From positions 26,113 to 90,112 of the IMG/VR virus record IMGVR_UViG_3300032240_001151: a stretch of DNA of 64,000 nucleotides; one strand, written 5' to 3'. This DNA comes from a virus. Under the pieces are notes generated by a model. It did not search any database and was not told where the DNA came from. It saw only the letters and a list, made by a program, of their open reading frames with translations. Both the position numbers and the translations under genes were made by a program. Positions 1 to 9,962 of this stretch are shown here, in pieces; position 1 is the stretch's first letter; every line of letters starts with the position of its first letter.

Positions 1-743
1 TAACATTTAATAATGAAGCTCCATCTTCTGGAGGAGGTGATGGAGATACTGTAGAAGATATAAGACTAAAGACAATAGCCAACTTCCCTACACAGTTGAG
101 AAACGTAACTAAGGAAGATCATATTATTAGAGCCTTGAGTATGCCTCCTAAATTTGGAACAGTTGCTAAGGCTTATATTACACAAGATTTAGCTCTAGCA
201 GAGATAGATAGCATGCCTGATTATATTGACAATAATCCATTAGCTTTAAGTTTATATGTCTTATCTTATGACGCAGATAAGAGGTTAACTGAGGCTTCTT
301 TAGCTGTAAAGGAAAATTTAAGAAATTATATTTCCCAATATAAGATAATGACCGATGCTATAACTATAAAAAATGCATACTATATAAACATAGGTTTAAA
401 TTTTGATATAGTAGTATTACCGTCTTATAATAGCAGAGAGGTTCTTAACCAATGTCTAAACGCAGTAAGAGATTATTTCAACATAGATAAGTGGCAAATA
501 AACCAGCCAATACTTTTGTCAGAGTTAACAAATGTAATAAGCTGTGGAAACATAAAAGGAGTTCAAAGTGTAGTTAAAGTTGAAATAGTAAATAAATACG
601 GAGAATCAAATGGTTATTCAAAATATGGTTATGATATCAAGGGTGCTACCAAAAATAATATAATCTATCCTAGTTTAGATCCATCTATTTTTGAAGTTAG
701 ATATCCTAATACTGATATTTACGGAAGAGTTGTAACCTATTAA
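1..743 (+). CDS. Baseplate wedge protein, T4 gp6-like (5' end outside window)
   Basis: The reading frame is open from base 3, so this is the C-terminal 246 residues of a longer gene. The TTG at 96 is not a convincing start, because the upstream codons read as protein (a Gly/Asp-rich stretch, then DIRLKTIANF). The visible part holds the motif TQLRNVTKEDHIIRALSMPP followed by GTVAKAYI, and alternating helices and strands like the C-terminal half of T4 gp6 / baseplate J-like wedge proteins. Gp6 dimers form the inner ring of the contractile-tail baseplate and bind gp7. The baseplate genes that follow support this. The family call rests on motif resemblance only. Confidence 0.7.
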   Translation, partial: TFNNEAPSSGGGDGDTVEDIRLKTIANFPTQLRNVTKEDHIIRALSMPPKFGTVAKAYITQDLALAEIDSMPDYIDNNPLALSLYVLSYDADKRLTEASLAVKENLRNYISQYKIMTDAITIKNAYYINIGLNFDIVVLPSYNSREVLNQCLNAVRDYFNIDKWQINQPILLSELTNVISCGNIKGVQSVVKVEIVNKYGESNGYSKYGYDIKGATKNNIIYPSLDPSIFEVRYPNTDIYGRVVTY

Positions 744-754
744 AATAGTCATAT

Positions 755-1354
755 ATGAATTTAGATAAGTTAAAAGGAAAGATACCTGATTCGGTAATAT
801 CTCAACTCCTAGACACAATTGCTAAGTTTCAAATAAACACTCCTTTGAGATTAGCTCATTTTTTAGCTCAAGCAGCCCATGAGTCTGGTGGATTTAAAAT
901 AGTAAATGAGAATTTAAATTATGGTGCAAAAGGCTTAAGATCAATATTTGGAAAGTATTTTCCAGATGATGCTACTGCTTTAGCATATGAAAGAAAGCCT
1001 GAGAAAATAGCAAATGTTGTTTATGCTAGTAGAATGGGAAATGGTGATAAAGCTAGTGGTGATGGGTGGAAGCACAGAGGCAGAGGATTCATCCAGCTGA
1101 CAGGACATGATAATTATGCAGCTTTTGATAAAGTTGTAGATGATGATATATTAGCTAATCCAGATTTAGTAGCTACAAAGTATCCATTGCTTTCTGCCGG
1201 ATGGTTTTGGAATAGCAGGGGATTAAATGCGATAGCGGATAAGGGCTCATCAGATGCAGATGTAACAGCAATAAGGAAGAAAGTGAATGGAGGGGTAATA
1301 GGATTAGATGATACAATTAAGCATTTTAAAGAATATTACAGTTTACTACAATAA
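755..1354 (+). CDS. GH19 chitinase-like lysozyme (endolysin or tail-associated)
   Basis: A 199-residue glycoside hydrolase family 19 protein, expected to cut the glycan chains of peptidoglycan. Residues 36-46 (FLAQAAHESGG) carry the likely catalytic acid Glu43. Residues 108-121 (RGRGFIQLTGHDNY) form the conserved substrate-binding segment. There is no signal peptide, membrane segment or separate wall-binding domain, so it is essentially one catalytic domain. It sits 11 bases after the gp6-like gene and 6 bases before another virion gene. That position suits a baseplate-associated lysozyme used during infection, as T4 gp5 carries one, but a lysis endolysin is equally possible because no other endolysin is seen here. 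Confidence 0.85.
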   Translation: MNLDKLKGKIPDSVISQLLDTIAKFQINTPLRLAHFLAQAAHESGGFKIVNENLNYGAKGLRSIFGKYFPDDATALAYERKPEKIANVVYASRMGNGDKASGDGWKHRGRGFIQLTGHDNYAAFDKVVDDDILANPDLVATKYPLLSAGWFWNSRGLNAIADKGSSDADVTAIRKKVNGGVIGLDDTIKHFKEYYSLLQ

Positions 1355-1360
1355 TAAAAC

Positions 1361-2461
1361 ATGGCCGTATATAAAATATTTGCTGAAAAAGACACAACAC
1401 TGTACTCTGACTACGGTACATTAAACTCTGGTATGGATCCTATTTTGGAACTATCTAAGAATGTTAGTCTATTGTACCCATCGCAATCATCAGCAGCTAG
1501 ATTTCTAATTAAGTTTGCAGATGATGATATATCAGATGTAGTGTCTAATTATATTGGTACGGCATCATTTAGCAGTAGTTTAAAATTATACTTAGCAAAT
1601 TCCACAGGATTGCCTACTGATTATTCAGTTGAGGTTTTTCCTGTATCTGGTGTATGGGATATGGGCACTGGTAGATTTGGGGATAATCCAATACCTACTG
1701 ATGGTGCTTCATGGATATACAGGAAGTCCGGTGGAACATCTCCTTGGGAGCTCGCTAACTTTTCAGCAGGAGTAACTGCATCTTATACAGATATTAATGC
1801 TGGAGGTGGTACATGGTATACTTCATACAAATCTGAACAAAATTTTGGAGTGTATACAAATAAAGATGCAAACATAGATGTATCATCTGCTGTAATAGCT
1901 TTTGTTTCTAGCTCCATACCAAATGAAGGATTTATAGTAAAACTATCAGGATCTTTAGAATTTGATGAAGCTTATAATTTTACTCTTAATTATTTTGGTA
2001 GAGATACAAACACAGTTTATCCACCGGTATTAGAATTTAAGTGGGATGATTCTACTTATTCTATATCTGGATCTTCGATAACTGGGGTCGGATCTGCTGA
2101 CGTTAGATTATCTCTTGCAAATAATAAAGGAGAATTCAATCAAGATGAAATACATAGGTTTAGATTAAATGTAAGAGATCTAATACCTACAAGAACGTAT
2201 GCCACTTCTTCAATATACACAACACAGAAGTATTTGCCAGCTAGTACATACTACTCTATAAAGGATGTAAAATCAGACATAACTATAGTAGATTTTGATA
2301 ATAATTTTACAAAAGTAAGTGCAGATTTACAAGGAAATTATTTTGATATTTACATGTATGGATTAGAACCAGAAAGATATTATAAGATACTTATAAAAAC
2401 AGTGATTAGTGGGTCTACTTTGATATTTGATGATCAATACTTCTTTAAAGTAACTGAATAA
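1361..2461 (+). CDS. Virion/baseplate protein with DNRLRE-like beta domain
   Basis: 366 residues, rich in Ser, Tyr and Asp, with no signal peptide. The N-terminal 230 residues resemble DNRLRE-type beta-sandwich domains: an early KDTTLYS motif, alternating strands, YSVEVFPVSGVWDMGTG and a closing PPVLEFKW. These domains are often carbohydrate-binding. The remainder looks like a second beta domain. The stop overlaps the next start (TAATG), so it is co-translated with baseplate genes. A structural role is inferred from context; no specific T4 counterpart is recognised. Confidence 0.5.
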   Translation: MAVYKIFAEKDTTLYSDYGTLNSGMDPILELSKNVSLLYPSQSSAARFLIKFADDDISDVVSNYIGTASFSSSLKLYLANSTGLPTDYSVEVFPVSGVWDMGTGRFGDNPIPTDGASWIYRKSGGTSPWELANFSAGVTASYTDINAGGGTWYTSYKSEQNFGVYTNKDANIDVSSAVIAFVSSSIPNEGFIVKLSGSLEFDEAYNFTLNYFGRDTNTVYPPVLEFKWDDSTYSISGSSITGVGSADVRLSLANNKGEFNQDEIHRFRLNVRDLIPTRTYATSSIYTTQKYLPASTYYSIKDVKSDITIVDFDNNFTKVSADLQGNYFDIYMYGLEPERYYKILIKTVISGSTLIFDDQYFFKVTE

Positions 2462-2793
2462 TGGGGGAACAAGTTAACATAATCAGAAAAATATACGGTA
2501 AGAATACGTTTACAAATGTAGTAGATGTTCAGTTTAATCAATTAGTTCCCAAAGAACCAAAAGATATAACTCAAACTCCTGCTAGTGTAGATACTTTTTT
2601 TAGTGATTATGATACATTGTTTTATGATATACCTCCAAGTGGATCAGAAAATTCACATACAGAATTAGTAAGAAGAAGTTCTGAATACATAGGTTTAAGC
2701 ATAGATGATTTAAAAGAAGAAATAGCAAATTTAAGAGATGAAAACGTATCTCTAAAAACACAAATAGTATCACTTACAAACCCAACTAAATAA
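2461..2793 (+). CDS. Small baseplate-region protein with C-terminal coiled coil
   Basis: 110 residues of unknown family. The first 75 residues have no recognisable motif. Residues about 78-105 (starting SIDDLKEEIANLRDENVSLK) form a clear heptad-patterned coiled coil, which suggests an oligomerising or adaptor role. It overlaps by one base with both the gene before and the gene after it, so it is probably made together with the very large protein downstream. Confidence 0.5.
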   Translation: MGEQVNIIRKIYGKNTFTNVVDVQFNQLVPKEPKDITQTPASVDTFFSDYDTLFYDIPPSGSENSHTELVRRSSEYIGLSIDDLKEEIANLRDENVSLKTQIVSLTNPTK

Positions 2794-5700
2794 TGGTAAC
2801 GTCTGTAAATAAGATAAATGTTAATTTTGATAAGTACGATACTATAGACTCGTCTCTTATAGCCTCAAGGGATTATATTAGACAGTTTGGTCTAAAAGAA
2901 GATTACGTAGAGTACCATGTTTATACTAAGAACGGTAGTTTATTATACTCAAATTATAACTATAAAGATTATAGAATACCAGGAACTTTACAAGGATCTA
3001 CTAGTACATACACTGAAGAATTAGAGTTTTTTCCTGGAAATGTTGTAGAGAGTCTTGGATTTACATATGGCACTTATAATGTGCAGTTCAATGTTTATAG
3101 AAAGAAAATAGTAGATATTAATCAAAAGGTATTTTTTATAAAAGAAATATCTAATGATCGTAAAGAACTTAGAATATCTTCTAATGATTTATCAAATCTT
3201 ACTATAGAAGAAGGTGTTTTAAATTTTTTATATGAAATACAATCATCTTCTTATTTTAAAGACTTTCTTTTAAATTTTGGAGATAATAAAATAGTAAATG
3301 CTGTAAACATAGCATTAGATAAGAATACAGACCCTTATAGCATTTTAATAAAACTATACCAACCATTACCTACTGAGTTTGATATTAAGTCGTCTTTTTG
3401 GTTTGTTGAGGAGTTATCAGAGGCATCTGTTTTTGAAGTTAATCTAGCTCCACAACCAATACAAACAAATACACCTTTTTTAAAAGGGGCTAATTTTGAT
3501 ATTGAAGTTGATGAAAATTCTATAAAGCCTTCTGATTATGTAAACATAGACGATCTTTTATCAAACCAATCTCTAGGGGCTTATCAAGAATTACTAAACG
3601 CCCTTAATAAAAAGGGGATACAAATAAATGTAGACTATTCAGACTATAACAATTTTGTTCATTTCTCTTCTGCAAAAGAAAGGTTGTTAAATTTTAGATA
3701 TAAAGTAGAGTTAATTGAATCCTATCAATCAGATATTGATGCAATAAAAACAACTAATAACTATAATACTTCTTTTAATTCTAGTGCAAGTATTACATCT
3801 TTACAAAATAAGATAGATAATCTTGTTACTAATTTTGATGGATATGAATCATATTTGTATTATACATCAGAGTCTGCTGCTTGGCCAAAATCAAATTCGG
3901 ATAAGCCGTATACTTTGTATTCTTCAACTTCCACTGAGGTACAATACTGGTTAGGAAGCGATGATTATGATTCTGTTGTATACGGAGGGCAAATAAACTC
4001 AGCTTCTTTATATGATTTAGAAAATCAAGATAATCTATCTTATATTATACCTGAGTATATATCTGTAGATCCAGTAAATGATGGATATACTTTATTTTTA
4101 AATATGATAGGTCAGCATTTTGATAATGTGTGGATCTATATGAATAGCATTACTGATCTTTATAAAAACAATAATAGTTTAAATAAAGGTATATCAAAAG
4201 ATATTGTATACTATGCTTTAAGATCTCTTGGTATAAAACTGTATAATTCCAAAAGTAGTGAAAACTTATTTCAATATTTAATAGGTAGTTCTGTATCGGG
4301 CAGTTATTCTCCTACAGGATCTGCGTTTGATACTTTAGTAACGGCCTCAGCATATACTATACCAGGTCAAGACATACAAAAAGAGACTTTAAAAAGAATA
4401 TATCACAACTTACCCCTTCTTCTTAAATCAAAAGGCACTGCAAGAGGTGTAAGAGCTCTTATATCCTCTTTTGGCATACCAGATACCATATTATCAGTTA
4501 ATGAATTTGGAGGTGCAGATAAGCTTAATAACACTGTAGAGTACACTTACGATAGGTTTTCATATGCGTTAAGCATGTCAGGATCATATGTTAAATCTTA
4601 TTGGGGAGCTAAGTATGACTACCCTACAGCATCTGTGACTGATTACGTACCTAATACTATAGAATTTAGATTTAAACCGGATAAGAATTATTACTACTAC
4701 ACATCTTCTTTATTTGACCTTACTTTAAACAATGGTGGAAATAGAACTATATATGCTAATGTGAGCCCTGATACTAGTATTGGGTACCCATATAGTTTAG
4801 TAAGTTTATATATTAGTGGGAGTTCTGGATTTGATAGGACATCTGTATCACTTCCTATATACATGACAGCATCATCTGGAGAGTCTTTGTGGTGGAATAT
4901 AATGGTCAGGAGAAGAAATAATTATGATGTAACAGTAAATAATCAAGACCAATATTACGATCTATACGTAAAAAATAAAATAGGATTAAGGATAGGACAC
5001 GAAGCCTCTGCAAGCATCTCTGCACCAGGATCTTCAAGGTCTTCTTACAACTATGGCTGGAATAGAGTATCACAATCTTTATACTTGGGAGGAACTGGTT
5101 CTAAGTTTGTAGGAGATATTCAAGAACTTAGGTACTGGACATTACCTTTATCTGAATCTGTTTTTGATTATCATACTTTAAATCCTGAATCTATAAGAGG
5201 AAATTATAGCGGATCTTCATATAATGAACTGTCTGCAAGATTTCCATTAGGTAATGATTTGTATATTTACAATCATACCCTTACTGGATCGGTGTATTCT
5301 GTACAGCCTAACTATAAAGAAAGATCTGTAATAGCTGGAGCAACTGTAAAATCAGCTAGCTTTGTAGGGTTTACTAACGAGATTAACTATTCAACAAATG
5401 ATGAAGAGTACGTTACAGATTCACCTAACATGGTGTACTCTAACCCAGTAAATCAAAAAATTAGAATTGTAGACAATGAAATAACAGGCAGTGTACTGTC
5501 TCCATTTATAAGATTAGAAGACGAGTCTAGTATATACACAACTAAGGATGTTCATTATATTGATGCATCATTCTCTCCACAGAATGAACTAAATAAAGAT
5601 ATAATAGGACAGTATGGTAATTCAATAGATATAGATCAGTATATAGGTGACCCTAGAGATGATTATAAAAAAGAATATCCAGATCTTGTATCTTTTAATA

Positions 5701-8213
5701 AAGAATATTACGAAAAGTATTTTAAAAATTACAATTTAGCAGATTATATAAGACTAATAAAGTTCTTTGATAATTCTTTATTTAAGATGATCAAAGATTA
5801 CGTACCGGCAAGGTCGAGTGTACAAACTGGTCTTACAATAAAATCAACCATAATAGAAAGGCCAAAAGCTAAAAGAGCAGAAACTATTTTAACTGAGAAC
5901 TATAATTCAAAAGAAGGGACTATAGTAACCGGAGAAGTTTCTGCCAATAGTATATACACTAGTAGTTATGGAGATGGAAGAGATTTTTATACAGGACAAC
6001 TATCAGGTTCCTTAATTGACATTAATAATATATTCGCAGAAAAAAATTATAATCCATATCTCTTATACACTTCAAGCATAGATCACAATTTCTTTGATAG
6101 GAGTATTTTTAATACAACTATAAATAACGTATCAGCTAGTCAGGTATCAAAATTGTTTAAAAAAATAAATCCATATCAATTTGGAATGCTTGAGCCTGTA
6201 GAAATTTTAGATGAGAATTATACAGATCCAAGATACACTAGACCAAGATATGAAGGATCTAAAACAACTAGTTCAATTTATAATTTTTATACTCCAGGAG
6301 ATTCTTCTTATGGTAAAACAGCGGCAATAGACAAGAACTCAGAAAAATTTGCTTTTGCAAACAGCATTAACAAAAAGAATCTTAATTTTTATGATAAAAC
6401 AACCGTCAATATAAAATATCTTATAGATGCTACAGGATCAATAACTGAGTTGTCTAGAAGAAACTACCATATATTTGAAGTACAAAATATTTACAAGAAA
6501 GGAGATCTTGTTAACGTATCTTTGATGGATAAGTTAAATCCAACAAATCAATCTTCTTTAGATGGAGATAAAGTAATATGGGAAGGTGGGTTTACCTATT
6601 CTCCTATCTTATTTAGAGAGATTAATGAAGATCTTACTTTTACATACATAGAACCTACAGAAACAACAGAAAAAAAACTGGGATTAAAAGCTATAAATAC
6701 TAGTGGGTATACATTTCAAACTGTAGGAGACGCAGATGGGTCATTACCAGGAAATTTCACAACAACAAACACTGTGAATCCAAAAGTTATTTTTAAAATA
6801 GATGGAATAGCGGATAATACAAAATCTTTTTCTCAAAAAAGAATTCAAAGTAATAACTGGCCTTATTTGAAAATGCCACTAACAGATTATAATAAAGTAG
6901 CATATAAAGATTATACAAACCAAAATGTATATATAGCATACTCAAATCCATTTGAAGACGAAGCTTCTTATTACTCACTAGATTGGTTTATTCCTGGAGA
7001 TACTACTGAAGCAGCTGGAGGTTACAGGACAGATGACTTTAGTGGGAAACTAACAGTGGTCCAGTCGGGCACCGAGTATTATTCATACGTTACAGCCCCA
7101 AGAAACACTACCTATAAAGTAAACGTAGATCTGCCTATAAGAGCAAAGGCCAGAAATCCAGAAACTGCAGGTGAAAGAGCAGCTGAAAAAGGACCTTCTA
7201 TAGTTAAAATAATAGGAGTTTTAGAAGTACAAAAATCAGGAACATCTACTTGGGAATATCTAGACAATACAAATGCTGCTAACCCAGTTCCTTATGGGTA
7301 TACTAAGTTTACAGCTACTAATATTCCTATTGCAAACGGAGGATCTCCTAAATGGGATACTACTGTAGCGGCAGTTAATGAGGAGCTTAGTTTTATAAAA
7401 TTTTCTGGAGATGCACAAGGAGGGACTTATAATGGTAAAACAATAAGTCCTTATTTTGAAGGAAGGTGTCAATTGTTCAATAAAGAGATAGTCTTAAATC
7501 AGGGGGACAAATTAAGAGTTAGATTCTTTTTTGCAGAGGTAACAACATTTTTTAGAAGAAGTTCGGATATAAATTTTGAAATACAACCCGGAGATACGTC
7601 CAAAGCATTTTTTGAAGTATGGGATAAGATAACATCAAATACAACGCAAGTAACAACAACAACTATAGGCACAGACCCTCTCCACCCCATAATAGGGCCA
7701 TCCTCAGATAATAAAACAATAGTTTTTAATGATGAGGCATCTTTATTGTGGAATAAGGCAATATTCGAACCGCCAGACAGCACTAATCCATCTTCTATAA
7801 GTAACAGTTACAGCGCTATTGAGTATCCATTTTCTATAAAGGTATATGACGTAATAAGGTTTACTCAATTTAATGCAATAAAACCTGATTATTATATAGT
7901 AATGGAGGTTATAGAACCTCAAATACAGACCATATCATCAGGAACTGTAACAACATATATAGTAACTAGACCTGCTTCTATAGTATTAGATAGGGCCTAT
8001 AACCCAAATCAAATAACTGGGGCTAGCTTTGCAATTTTAAGAAAGGTAGAAGATGAGACTGTTATAATATTAGATTTTAAGAAGAAGGACGGACTTCCTT
8101 CAAATGCCTTTATGATTCCTTATAACATTAAACCAGAGATTAAGAGAGAAATTGGAAATATAGTAGCTCCATTGAAAGATACTATCCTTTCTAAAGTTCT
8201 TATCATAGGATAA
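2793..8213 (+). CDS. Giant baseplate wedge protein, gp7/P2 gpI-like core with LamG domain
   Basis: 1806 residues, the largest complete protein here. Around residues 530-580 it carries ETLKRIYHNLPLLLKSKGTA and then a GVRALISSFGIP stretch. The KGT-centred helix pattern is seen in P2 gpI-type tail proteins, the simple-baseplate equivalents of T4 gp7. Following a gp6-like gene, it fits the gp7 position in the (gp6)2-gp7 wedge. Residues about 620-800 look like a concanavalin A/LamG beta sandwich (FRFKPDKNYYYYTSSLFDLT to GDIQELRYWTLPL), a common glycan-binding fold. The last 700 residues are Tyr/Ser/Asn-rich beta modules. The gp7 assignment is an inference from position plus one motif. Confidence 0.55.
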   Translation: MVTSVNKINVNFDKYDTIDSSLIASRDYIRQFGLKEDYVEYHVYTKNGSLLYSNYNYKDYRIPGTLQGSTSTYTEELEFFPGNVVESLGFTYGTYNVQFNVYRKKIVDINQKVFFIKEISNDRKELRISSNDLSNLTIEEGVLNFLYEIQSSSYFKDFLLNFGDNKIVNAVNIALDKNTDPYSILIKLYQPLPTEFDIKSSFWFVEELSEASVFEVNLAPQPIQTNTPFLKGANFDIEVDENSIKPSDYVNIDDLLSNQSLGAYQELLNALNKKGIQINVDYSDYNNFVHFSSAKERLLNFRYKVELIESYQSDIDAIKTTNNYNTSFNSSASITSLQNKIDNLVTNFDGYESYLYYTSESAAWPKSNSDKPYTLYSSTSTEVQYWLGSDDYDSVVYGGQINSASLYDLENQDNLSYIIPEYISVDPVNDGYTLFLNMIGQHFDNVWIYMNSITDLYKNNNSLNKGISKDIVYYALRSLGIKLYNSKSSENLFQYLIGSSVSGSYSPTGSAFDTLVTASAYTIPGQDIQKETLKRIYHNLPLLLKSKGTARGVRALISSFGIPDTILSVNEFGGADKLNNTVEYTYDRFSYALSMSGSYVKSYWGAKYDYPTASVTDYVPNTIEFRFKPDKNYYYYTSSLFDLTLNNGGNRTIYANVSPDTSIGYPYSLVSLYISGSSGFDRTSVSLPIYMTASSGESLWWNIMVRRRNNYDVTVNNQDQYYDLYVKNKIGLRIGHEASASISAPGSSRSSYNYGWNRVSQSLYLGGTGSKFVGDIQELRYWTLPLSESVFDYHTLNPESIRGNYSGSSYNELSARFPLGNDLYIYNHTLTGSVYSVQPNYKERSVIAGATVKSASFVGFTNEINYSTNDEEYVTDSPNMVYSNPVNQKIRIVDNEITGSVLSPFIRLEDESSIYTTKDVHYIDASFSPQNELNKDIIGQYGNSIDIDQYIGDPRDDYKKEYPDLVSFNKEYYEKYFKNYNLADYIRLIKFFDNSLFKMIKDYVPARSSVQTGLTIKSTIIERPKAKRAETILTENYNSKEGTIVTGEVSANSIYTSSYGDGRDFYTGQLSGSLIDINNIFAEKNYNPYLLYTSSIDHNFFDRSIFNTTINNVSASQVSKLFKKINPYQFGMLEPVEILDENYTDPRYTRPRYEGSKTTSSIYNFYTPGDSSYGKTAAIDKNSEKFAFANSINKKNLNFYDKTTVNIKYLIDATGSITELSRRNYHIFEVQNIYKKGDLVNVSLMDKLNPTNQSSLDGDKVIWEGGFTYSPILFREINEDLTFTYIEPTETTEKKLGLKAINTSGYTFQTVGDADGSLPGNFTTTNTVNPKVIFKIDGIADNTKSFSQKRIQSNNWPYLKMPLTDYNKVAYKDYTNQNVYIAYSNPFEDEASYYSLDWFIPGDTTEAAGGYRTDDFSGKLTVVQSGTEYYSYVTAPRNTTYKVNVDLPIRAKARNPETAGERAAEKGPSIVKIIGVLEVQKSGTSTWEYLDNTNAANPVPYGYTKFTATNIPIANGGSPKWDTTVAAVNEELSFIKFSGDAQGGTYNGKTISPYFEGRCQLFNKEIVLNQGDKLRVRFFFAEVTTFFRRSSDINFEIQPGDTSKAFFEVWDKITSNTTQVTTTTIGTDPLHPIIGPSSDNKTIVFNDEASLLWNKAIFEPPDSTNPSSISNSYSAIEYPFSIKVYDVIRFTQFNAIKPDYYIVMEVIEPQIQTISSGTVTTYIVTRPASIVLDRAYNPNQITGASFAILRKVEDETVIILDFKKKDGLPSNAFMIPYNIKPEIKREIGNIVAPLKDTILSKVLIIG

Positions 8214-8231
8214 CCTAAAATGATAATCCTT

Positions 8232-8245
8232 AATATTTATATATA
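8232..8245 (+). promoter_or_regulatory. Candidate phage late-type promoter box
   Basis: AATATTTATATATA lies 12 bases before the next start codon. The same box recurs upstream of about a dozen transcription-unit heads in this window. Its core TATTTATA is the exact reverse complement of the T4 late box TATAAATA. Promoter function is inferred from recurrence and placement. Confidence 0.4.
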
Positions 8246-8257
8246 CAAATTACAAAA

Positions 8258-8917
8258 ATGGGATATTTAAACAATACTGTAGTAACTGTCGATGCAATTT
8301 TGACTAAAAAAGGCAGGGAACTCCTAGCCAGAAACGATGGATCTTTTAGAATTACACAATTTGCAATGGCTGATGACGAGATTGATTATACACTATATAA
8401 TACAACACACCCTTCAGGATCAGCTTTTTATGGTGAGGCTATAGAAAATATGCCACTTCTGGAAGCATTTCCAGATGAAAATCAAATTATGAAGTATAAG
8501 TTGGTTACCCTACCTAGAGGTACCAGCAAACTCCCAGTTATCAATGTTGGATATGCTAGCATAGTTCTTAAACAAGCTGCTTCTATAGTAATAACTCCAC
8601 AGACTTTGAACTATCTGGGAGCCACTTCTACATTTGAGCCTAGTGGCTATGTAGTTACTGTAGGCGATGCTAGATTGTTGTCTACCTTCACTGGTATCGG
8701 AATAGATACAACCAACCTTGGCATATCTGATCTAAGTACAACTACAGGTACTCAAATAAGTAAGACTGCCATAGGTACTTCTTTCACATTGGTAGGAACC
8801 ACAATAGATACCTTATTCGGAAGCACATTAACAAGTCTCAGCACAACTATAACAGTGGTTGGAAGGGATTCAGGTGCTAGAATTACCATTCCATTAACTG
8901 TAAAAAAGAATAAATAA
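8258..8917 (+). CDS. Putative virion structural protein
   Basis: 219 residues. The N-terminal 110 residues (starting MGYLNNTVVTVDAILTKKGR, with FRITQFAMADDEIDYTLYN) look like a conserved attachment domain of tail proteins in environmental T4-like phages. The rest is a Thr/Ser/Gly-rich beta region ending with a short strand-rich domain. There is no signal peptide. It is preceded by a recurring AT-rich box and its stop overlaps the next start (TAATG). A structural role is likely; the exact place in the particle is unknown. Confidence 0.5.
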   Translation: MGYLNNTVVTVDAILTKKGRELLARNDGSFRITQFAMADDEIDYTLYNTTHPSGSAFYGEAIENMPLLEAFPDENQIMKYKLVTLPRGTSKLPVINVGYASIVLKQAASIVITPQTLNYLGATSTFEPSGYVVTVGDARLLSTFTGIGIDTTNLGISDLSTTTGTQISKTAIGTSFTLVGTTIDTLFGSTLTSLSTTITVVGRDSGARITIPLTVKKNK

Positions 8918-9945
8918 TGTCATTCATAACATTTCAAGATGATGATAGTGTAATAAGTTCAGAAGCTATAACGGCTCCTCTTTGGACATCTAACGTATAT
9001 AATTTAACGGCATCCTTTACATCAAGTGTTCAACAAGGAGATAATACAGGAAAGTATTACTTAAATGTATACAATCTACTGTACGGTAGTGATGGATCCG
9101 AAGTACAATTTTCCTTAGCTTACGGACATATATCAGGTAGTGGATCAGCTGTGTTTAATAATCTAGTAGATGAAAAAACTCCTACTAGAGACATATACGG
9201 ACAGTATAGAAATCTGGTGTATGGAGATGAAGGTAGTGTGTTTAATTTTGGAGGAAGTAATGGTATATCTAGAGATATATTTGTTGTAAACGTTAACAGA
9301 TCTAGATATAAAGAAAAAATAAATACTGGCACTTGGAATCTTACTTTAAAAAATAATAGCAGTTACTTATACTTAACAGATAACAGTAAAGATACATCTG
9401 TAAATAGTTTTATAGGCGGAAACAGAGTGTACTATATTGTGAGTGGGTCAAATGGAAATAGCTATAACACATCATCTATACAGACTAACAGTGGAAGCTA
9501 TGGATACTTCTTCCCAGACATGGGAATATATGTTTTAAATCCAAGGGCGCTAGCTTTATCATATGCAGATGGTGGAATTGGGATGACTGTTGATGAAACC
9601 AATGCCAAATCATACACAGCTACTTATAATATAAATGCAGATAGATTGTTTAGAGTTATTAACTCTGGATTATCTTTCCAAGCAAAAAGTGAAGAGACTA
9701 TATCCTCTAGATATTTCTTTGTAAATGCGAAAAGCTCTCAGTTAAACTATACAACAAACCCATCTATTATAGATGAAAATGGAAATGTATTATACTCAAT
9801 ATTAATAGATAATCCACAGGTGTTCCCTACAACAATAGGACTGTATAATGATGCTAATGAGCTTTTGGCTGTTGCTAAACTAAGTAAACCATTGCCAAAA
9901 GACTTCACCAAGCAGATAACATGTAGAGTCAAATTAGAATTTTAA
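8917..9945 (+). CDS. Putative virion structural protein
   Basis: 342 residues, Ser/Asn/Tyr-rich and strand-rich, without signal peptide or membrane segment. The last 60 residues contain FPTTIGLYNDANELLAVAKL. A close copy of this motif (STIGFYNDANDLLMVAKF) forms the C-terminus of the 99-residue protein at 20308, so the two share a terminal module. Its place between tail genes, with TAATG coupling to the gene before it, suggests a baseplate or tail-fibre-attachment component. I do not recognise a T4 homologue. Confidence 0.5.
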   Translation: MSFITFQDDDSVISSEAITAPLWTSNVYNLTASFTSSVQQGDNTGKYYLNVYNLLYGSDGSEVQFSLAYGHISGSGSAVFNNLVDEKTPTRDIYGQYRNLVYGDEGSVFNFGGSNGISRDIFVVNVNRSRYKEKINTGTWNLTLKNNSSYLYLTDNSKDTSVNSFIGGNRVYYIVSGSNGNSYNTSSIQTNSGSYGYFFPDMGIYVLNPRALALSYADGGIGMTVDETNAKSYTATYNINADRLFRVINSGLSFQAKSEETISSRYFFVNAKSSQLNYTTNPSIIDENGNVLYSILIDNPQVFPTTIGLYNDANELLAVAKLSKPLPKDFTKQITCRVKLEF

Positions 9946-9962
9946 ATTCGAGATGACTACAT

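Noticed and set aside
96-98. TTG start for the first gene
   Set aside because: The frame is open to the window edge and the upstream codons read as natural protein sequence, so the gene is truncated rather than starting here.
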